The notes beneath the pieces were generated by a model. The model worked only from the letters and a program-made list of their open reading frames with translations, searched no databases and was not told the DNA's origin. Positions 5,475 to 9,058 of a DNA stretch of 9,058 nt are shown one piece after another. The translations under genes were made by a program, and so were the position numbers. Every line of letters begins with the position of its first letter. The first letter of the stretch is position 1. Source of the stretch: Candidatus Woesearchaeota archaeon (GTDB lineage: Archaea > Nanobdellota > Nanobdellia > Woesearchaeales > JACPBV01); the NCBI GenBank assembly GCA_019323195.1, contig JAHWHQ010000019.1, forward strand, positions 1 through 9,058, in the 5' to 3' direction.

Positions 5475-6236
5475 ATGATATTAGATGAAATCATAAAGAA
5501 TAAGAAAGAAGAGATAAAGAGAAACAGGAAAAACCTGCCTTTGGATAAATTCAGGTCTAAACTTGAGAGGTCTGAGAGGGATTTTAAGAAAGCGATAGGC
5601 ACAGGCTTTAACCTTATAGCAGAGATCAAGAAAGGGTCGCCTTCAAAGGGAATTATCAATGAGAACTTCAGCCTTGAGGAGACTGCACGGGTGTATCAGC
5701 AGAATAAGAATGTCAAGGCGGTTTCTGTTTTGACTGATTATAAATTCTTCTTTATGGCTCCGACATGCCTGAGGGATGTAAGGAATATTACTAATAAGCC
5801 ATTGCTCAGGAAGGATTTTATCATCGATGAATACCAGATCTATGAGTCAAGGCTTTACGGGGCAGATGCTGTACTGCTTATAGCAAGGATACTGACAAAG
5901 GAGAAAATAAGGGATCTTTGTTCAATTGCGAAGAAATACGGCATGGACTGCCTGGTTGAGGTGCATGACGGGGATGATATCAAAAAGTTTCCTGAGAATG
6001 TGGAGATAATAGGGATAAACAACAGGAACCTTGATACGTTGAAGATTGACCTTAATACTACGCTGGGGCTGGTAAGTGAGATCCCTCAGGATAAGGTTAT
6101 CGTTAGCGAGAGCGGGTTTAACACCACGCAGGATATAGATAAGGTCAGGGATAAGGTTAATGCTGTTTTGATCGGGACTTCGATTCTGGAATCAAGAGAT
6201 ATAAACAATAAAATCAATAGTTTGATGGGAGATTAG
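5475..6236 (+). CDS. trpC: Indole-3-glycerol-phosphate synthase
   Basis: TrpC closes the indole ring of 1-(o-carboxyphenylamino)-1-deoxyribulose 5-phosphate, releasing CO2 and water. I place the start at ATG 5475 (253 residues). GAGG at 5462-5465 is 9 nt upstream of it, whereas it directly abuts the in-frame ATG at 5466, and MILDEII is the usual N-terminus. In numbering from 5475 the TIM-barrel catalytic residues are E50 and K52 (AEIKKGSPSKG), K113 (LLRKDF), E162 (LVEVHD), N183 (GINNRNL) and E212-S213 (SESGF), matching the Sulfolobus enzyme. An oddity is FFFMAP at 91-96, where FFxGS is typical of the substrate-phosphate side. It follows trpD by 33 nt, one of the two longest gaps in the operon, and is not fused to TrpF as it is in enteric bacteria. 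Confidence 0.96.
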   Translation: MILDEIIKNKKEEIKRNRKNLPLDKFRSKLERSERDFKKAIGTGFNLIAEIKKGSPSKGIINENFSLEETARVYQQNKNVKAVSVLTDYKFFFMAPTCLRDVRNITNKPLLRKDFIIDEYQIYESRLYGADAVLLIARILTKEKIRDLCSIAKKYGMDCLVEVHDGDDIKKFPENVEIIGINNRNLDTLKIDLNTTLGLVSEIPQDKVIVSESGFNTTQDIDKVRDKVNAVLIGTSILESRDINNKINSLMGD

Positions 6237-6260
6237 GGTAATTAAACTCAGGGTTTTAAG

Positions 6261-6902
6261 ATGACAAAGGTAAAGATATGCGGGATAACGAATGAGGAGG
6301 ATGCGTTAAAGGCAGCTATATTGGGAGCTGACTATTTGGGATTCCTGGTTGAGATTGGGTTTTCAGAAGACAAGATCGGAAGGAAAAAGGCCAGGGATAT
6401 AATAAAAAAACTTCCCCTTGAGGTTTCACCGGTTTTTGTAACGTACCTGCAGAAGGCAGGGCCTATAATAGAGATAGCAGAGGAGATAAGGCCTGCAGTG
6501 ATACAGCTGCATAATGATATCAGCATAGAGGAAATAGGGAAGATAAGGGAGAAGCTTCCTAAGATCAGGCTGACAAAGACTATATCAGTTGTTAATGAGG
6601 AAGCGGTAGAGGAGGCGCAGGGATACCAGGATTATGTCGATTATATACTTTTGGATACAAAGTCAGGGAAGAAGAAAGGCGGGACAGGGAAGGTTCATGA
6701 CTGGGGAATAAGCAGAAAAATAGTTAAATCAGTAAATAAAAAGGTATTCCTTGCAGGAGGGCTAAGCCCTGATAATGTTGAAGAGGCAATAGAAAAGGTA
6801 AGGCCTTATGCTGTTGACACTAATTCAGGGGTTAAGCTGAAGCCTGGAAAAAAGGATTATACTAAGCTGGAGTTATTTATCAGGAAGGCAAAAAAAAGAT
6901 GA
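6261..6902 (+). CDS. trpF: Phosphoribosylanthranilate isomerase
   Basis: TrpF performs the Amadori rearrangement of phosphoribosylanthranilate to the deoxyribulose phosphate used by TrpC. The 213-residue TIM barrel has VKICGIT at 4-10 with C7 as catalytic base, ILLDTKSG at 129-136 with D132 as catalytic acid, the phosphate-binding GGTG at 140-143, LAGGLSPDNV at 164-173, and VDTNSGVK at 185-192 where VSSGVE-like sequence is usual. The segment GFLVEIGFSEDKIGRKKA (27-44) replaces the common FxxxSPR stretch and marks a divergent, archaeal-looking member. AGGG at 6250-6253 gives a ribosome binding site 7 nt before the ATG. Operon order puts it after trpC, and its stop overlaps the next start (ATGA). 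Confidence 0.95.
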   Translation: MTKVKICGITNEEDALKAAILGADYLGFLVEIGFSEDKIGRKKARDIIKKLPLEVSPVFVTYLQKAGPIIEIAEEIRPAVIQLHNDISIEEIGKIREKLPKIRLTKTISVVNEEAVEEAQGYQDYVDYILLDTKSGKKKGGTGKVHDWGISRKIVKSVNKKVFLAGGLSPDNVEEAIEKVRPYAVDTNSGVKLKPGKKDYTKLELFIRKAKKR

Positions 6903-7225
6903 ATGCAAAGACAATAATAAGCGTAATAATAGGAATTATCCTGCTGAACATCAGCTTATATACGATAATCCCTATCCCTGGGATGGTAACTTTAATAGCT
7001 ATTGTTGGAGCAGCAGTCCTGCTGCTTATGGATTCGGTCAGGGGAGGGATACTGGGGAAGGCATGCTTAATAATCGGGATAATAGTCGGAATTTATGCGC
7101 TTTCATCACTGCTTGCATTTGTTGGAATGTCGCTGCCATTCATTGGTCTTATCTACAGGCTGCAGAAACTGGCCTATATTTCAGGAGGGGTATTGTTGAT
7201 AATAAATCCTTTTGTCCACATTTAA
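6899..7225 (+). CDS. Small four-helix membrane protein embedded between trpF and trpB, function unknown
   Basis: I do not recognise this 108-residue protein. It is very hydrophobic, with four likely membrane segments near residues 5-24, 28-45, 52-76 and 88-107. The connecting turns are short: IPIPG (24-28), MDSVRGG (44-50) and YRLQK (86-90). There is no signal peptidase site, no conserved charged active-site residue and no cysteine cluster; charged residues are few (K4, D45, R48, K54, R87, K90). The start overlaps the trpF stop as ATGA (6899-6902) and its TAA ends 1 nt before the trpB ATG, so it is locked into the operon and probably translated with its neighbours. A role in tryptophan, indole or precursor transport, or in anchoring pathway enzymes, is conceivable but is only inferred from position. 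Confidence 0.85.
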   Translation: MNAKTIISVIIGIILLNISLYTIIPIPGMVTLIAIVGAAVLLLMDSVRGGILGKACLIIGIIVGIYALSSLLAFVGMSLPFIGLIYRLQKLAYISGGVLLIINPFVHI

Positions 7226-7226
7226 G

Positions 7227-8408
7227 ATGAAAAAGAAAGGAAGGTTCGGAAGATACGGGGGTATATATGTTCCTGAAACATTGATGCCTGCTGTTGAAGA
7301 GCTGGAGAAGGCTTTTAATAGGTATAAGAACGATAAAAGATTCAATTCTGAGCTTAACAGCTTATTAAAGGATTATGTTGGAAGGCCTACGCCATTGACA
7401 TTCTGCAAGACATTGTCAGGGAAACTTGGATGTAAGATATACCTGAAAAGGGAGGATTTAGCTCATACTGGCGCGCATAAGATAAACAATGCTTTAGGGC
7501 AGGCGCTCTTGGCAAAGTACATGGGGAAGACAAGGATAATAGCAGAGACAGGGGCTGGGCAGCATGGGGTTGCGACAGCGACAGCAGCAGCAAAACTCGG
7601 AATGAAGTGCGAGATCTATATGGGTAGTGTTGATATAGAACGGCAGAAGCTTAATGTTTTCAGGATGAAATTGTTAGGGGCAAAGGTCAATCCTGTAGAG
7701 ACAGGAGGAAAGACCCTGAAGGATGCTATCAATGATGCGTTGAGGGACTGGACTGCTAATGTACAGACAACCCATTACCTTTTGGGTTCTGTGTTAGGGC
7801 CGCACCCCTATCCTGAGATGGTCGCGCATTTCCAGTCAGTTATAGGAAAAGAGGCCAGAAAGCAGATCATGCATCTGGAGGGAAGGCTTCCTACAGCAAT
7901 AATAGCCTGCGTCGGAGGAGGATCTAATGCTATTGGGATATTCAAGGATTTCCTGAATGATAAGGGGGTGAGCCTTATCGGGGTAGAGGCAGGAGGGATG
8001 GGGATAGAGACAGGGAAGCATGCAGCACGGTTTGCTGACAGCAGGCTTGGCAGGCTGGGGATACTGCACGGGACAATGACATACATACTTCAGGATAAGT
8101 TCGGGCAGATTTATAACACGCATTCAATATCAGCAGGACTGGATTATTCGGCTGTGGGGCCTGAGCATTCTCTGTTAAGGGAGATGAAAAGGGCTAGCTA
8201 TACTTATGCAACAGACAAGGAGACGATGGAGGCAGTAAGGCTTCTTAGCGAGGAAGAGGGGATAATACCTGCCTTGGAGTCTGCGCATGCTGTCGCGCAT
8301 CTTGTCAAATTAGCAAAGAAGATGAAGAAGGACGACATCGTTATTGTCAACCTCTCAGGAAGAGGGGATAAGGACATGGGGACTATCGCTAAGGAGATGG
8401 GGTTTTGA
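7227..8408 (+). CDS. trpB: Tryptophan synthase beta chain (TrpB1 type)
   Basis: TrpB is the PLP enzyme that joins indole to L-serine. I start it at ATG 7227 (393 residues, MKKKGRFGRYGG), 1 nt after the preceding stop. An in-frame TTG at 7212 would add five residues not seen in the family. K85 in HKINNALGQ forms the PLP Schiff base, E107 in AETGAGQHG is the catalytic glutamate, GGGSN (230-234) binds the PLP phosphate, and S377 in LSGRGDKD contacts the pyridine nitrogen. D306 lies in the COMM-domain-linked ISAGLDY stretch. The short N-terminus and the ERQKLNVFRMKLLGAKV segment place it in TrpB1, the type that normally works with TrpA. DYSAVGPEH has Ser-Ala where Pro-Gly or Pro-Ser is usual, near the monovalent-cation loop. 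No trpA follows; a GNAT gene does. Confidence 0.96.
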   Translation: MKKKGRFGRYGGIYVPETLMPAVEELEKAFNRYKNDKRFNSELNSLLKDYVGRPTPLTFCKTLSGKLGCKIYLKREDLAHTGAHKINNALGQALLAKYMGKTRIIAETGAGQHGVATATAAAKLGMKCEIYMGSVDIERQKLNVFRMKLLGAKVNPVETGGKTLKDAINDALRDWTANVQTTHYLLGSVLGPHPYPEMVAHFQSVIGKEARKQIMHLEGRLPTAIIACVGGGSNAIGIFKDFLNDKGVSLIGVEAGGMGIETGKHAARFADSRLGRLGILHGTMTYILQDKFGQIYNTHSISAGLDYSAVGPEHSLLREMKRASYTYATDKETMEAVRLLSEEEGIIPALESAHAVAHLVKLAKKMKKDDIVIVNLSGRGDKDMGTIAKEMGF

Positions 8409-8878
8409 TGGTTAGGATAAGAAAGGCTACATTACAGGATATACCCCAGATGACTGAGCTTTGGTTAGAGCTGATGGATCACCATATCAAGTTGGAGCCT
8501 TACTTTTATAGGATGAATAAGAATGCTATACCAAGATATAAAAATTATTTGATGAAAAATATAATGAGAAGGAATGCAGAGTTTTTTGTTGCAGAAGATA
8601 ATGGAAAGGTAATTGCTCATATTGGGGGCTGGGTTGAGAAAAGGCCGACATGCTTTGCAATAGAGGAGCAAGGTTATTTGCTTGAGGCAATAGTTTCAAA
8701 AAAATATAGGAGAAAAGGAATAGGAAGGAAATTGACAAAGAGGATGTTAGGGTGGTTTAAGGCAAAGAAAATGAGTTTTGTGGTGTTGAGGGCTTATTCT
8801 ACAAATAAAGGGGCGATTGAAGCCTGGAGAAGGATGGGTTTTAGGGAGAACTGGAAATTGATGGTTAAGAAATTCTAG
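8408..8878 (+). CDS. GNAT-family N-acetyltransferase, last gene of the operon
   Basis: The 156-residue protein has the GNAT fold signature. It opens with the N-terminal strand VRIRKATLQDIPQM (2-15). Next come the central strand FFVAEDNGKVIAHIGGW (about 57-73) and motif A AIVSKKYRRKGIGRK (about 92-106), where RRKGIG binds the pyrophosphate of acetyl-CoA. Motif B is NKGAIEAWRRMGF (about 131-143). Such enzymes acetylate amines of proteins, amino acids or small molecules; the acceptor cannot be told here. I chose ATG 8408, which shares its A with the trpB stop (TGATG), over the in-frame TTG at 8405. This overlap implies coupling to trpB. It occupies the place where trpA would normally be, though it has no relation to TrpA. 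Its codon use is somewhat more AT-rich than that of trpB. Confidence 0.9.
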   Translation: MVRIRKATLQDIPQMTELWLELMDHHIKLEPYFYRMNKNAIPRYKNYLMKNIMRRNAEFFVAEDNGKVIAHIGGWVEKRPTCFAIEEQGYLLEAIVSKKYRRKGIGRKLTKRMLGWFKAKKMSFVVLRAYSTNKGAIEAWRRMGFRENWKLMVKKF

Positions 8879-8889
8879 AATTCCTCTTT

Positions 8890-8927
8890 CCACCAGTCTA
8901 TAGCGGTTAAAGAGCGGTGACTGGTGG
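8890..8927 (+). repeat. Hairpin after the operon, possible 3' end structure
   Basis: CCACCAGTC (8890-8898) pairs perfectly with GACTGGTGG (8919-8927), a 9-bp stem with a 20-nt loop that holds two copies of AGCGGT (8902-8907, 8913-8918). It begins 12 nt after the GNAT stop codon. It could protect or define the 3' end of the operon transcript. No T-run follows it directly, so it is not a typical intrinsic terminator. It could instead be the edge of a repeat or mobile element. Confidence 0.45.
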
Positions 8928-8959
8928 GACAAACACGAACCTTCTTATGCACGTAATGT

Positions 8960-9058
8960 TTATTTCTCTCCCAGCTTAAGAAAAAAGCTAAGAAGCAGAC
9001 CAAAATCATTAAGCCACCGCTTGGACACTTTTCGTAAAGCGTTAGCGGTCAAAGTCAA
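8960..9058 (-). CDS. Possible C-terminal end of a convergent minus-strand gene, cut by window edge
   Basis: A minus-strand frame enters from the right edge and stays open for 32 codons to a TAA at 8962-8960. The encoded tail mixes basic residues (LRKVSKRW) with a hydrophobic stretch (FGLLLSFFLKLGEK). It uses CGA and CGG arginine codons, which are rare in the trp genes, so it is either foreign DNA or not coding. I recognise no family, and 99 nt of open frame is weak evidence. Confidence 0.2.
   Translation of the reverse strand: MTLTANALRKVSKRWLNDFGLLLSFFLKLGEK
9016..9049 (+). repeat. Inverted repeat near the right edge sharing a motif with the operon-end hairpin
   Basis: ACCGCT (9016-9021) faces AGCGGT (9044-9049), with an alternative inner pairing of CGCTT (9018-9022) and AAGCG (9037-9041). 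The right arm is part of TAGCGGTCAAAG (9043-9054), which matches TAGCGGTTAAAG (8901-8912) in the earlier hairpin loop at 11 of 12 bases. The rest of 8879-9058 also contains CTTCTTA/TAAGAAG (8941-8947, 8989-8995) and AGCTT/AAGCT (8973-8977, 8985-8989) pairs. I see no other gene in this tail. Confidence 0.35.

Noticed and set aside
7212..7226. TTG at 7212 as trpB start
   Set aside because: It would add MSTFK inside the preceding gene. ATG at 7227 gives the family-typical N-terminus and sits 1 nt after the previous stop.
8405..8407. TTG at 8405 as GNAT start
   Set aside because: The ATG one codon later forms the common TGATG overlap with the trpB stop.

Overview
The window reads as a piece of an archaeal chromosome of moderate to low GC. 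The evidence is: TTTATATA-type TATA boxes upstream of the two main transcription units, a presenilin-family protease gene that looks leaderless, Shine-Dalgarno motifs of the GAGG/GGGGTG type at several other starts, strong use of ATA for isoleucine and AGG/AGA for arginine, and an IS200/IS605-type insertion sequence. The standard code fits, with TGA used as a stop. A DPANN-like or uncultivated lineage is possible, but the lineage cannot be fixed from this sequence.

Layout. (1) 1-577, minus strand: the N-terminal 192 residues of a presenilin/signal-peptide-peptidase-like intramembrane aspartyl protease, cut by the left window edge, with its TATA box at 601-608. (2) About 665-1355: a single-gene IS200-type element carrying tnpA, with subterminal hairpins at both ends. 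It sits between the divergent protease and trp promoters. (3) 1430-1592: the trp control region, with phased TTATAATCC-like repeats, a TATA box and an imperfect inverted repeat at the predicted transcription start. (4) 1593-8878: one tightly packed plus-strand operon, trpE-trpG-HAD phosphatase-trpD-trpC-trpF-small membrane protein-trpB-GNAT acetyltransferase. (5) 8879-9058: a tail with inverted repeats and at most the C-terminal end of a convergent minus-strand frame.

How the genes work together. TrpE and TrpG make anthranilate from chorismate and glutamine. TrpD adds the phosphoribosyl group, TrpF isomerises the product, TrpC closes the indole ring to indole-3-glycerol phosphate, and TrpB condenses indole with serine. 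Every step of the chorismate-to-tryptophan branch is encoded except trpA, the lyase that releases indole. Three non-trp genes (HAD phosphatase, four-helix membrane protein, GNAT) are built into the operon by ATGA or TGATG stop/start overlaps or gaps of 1-2 nt, so they are probably co-translated with the pathway enzymes.

Most of the window is a well-known pathway. The points worth a second look are the missing trpA, the three embedded accessory genes (above all the membrane protein where an uninterrupted trpF-trpB junction would be expected), the IS element with an altered metal-ligand position, and the candidate operator upstream of trpE. I found no CRISPR array, tRNA or rRNA gene.
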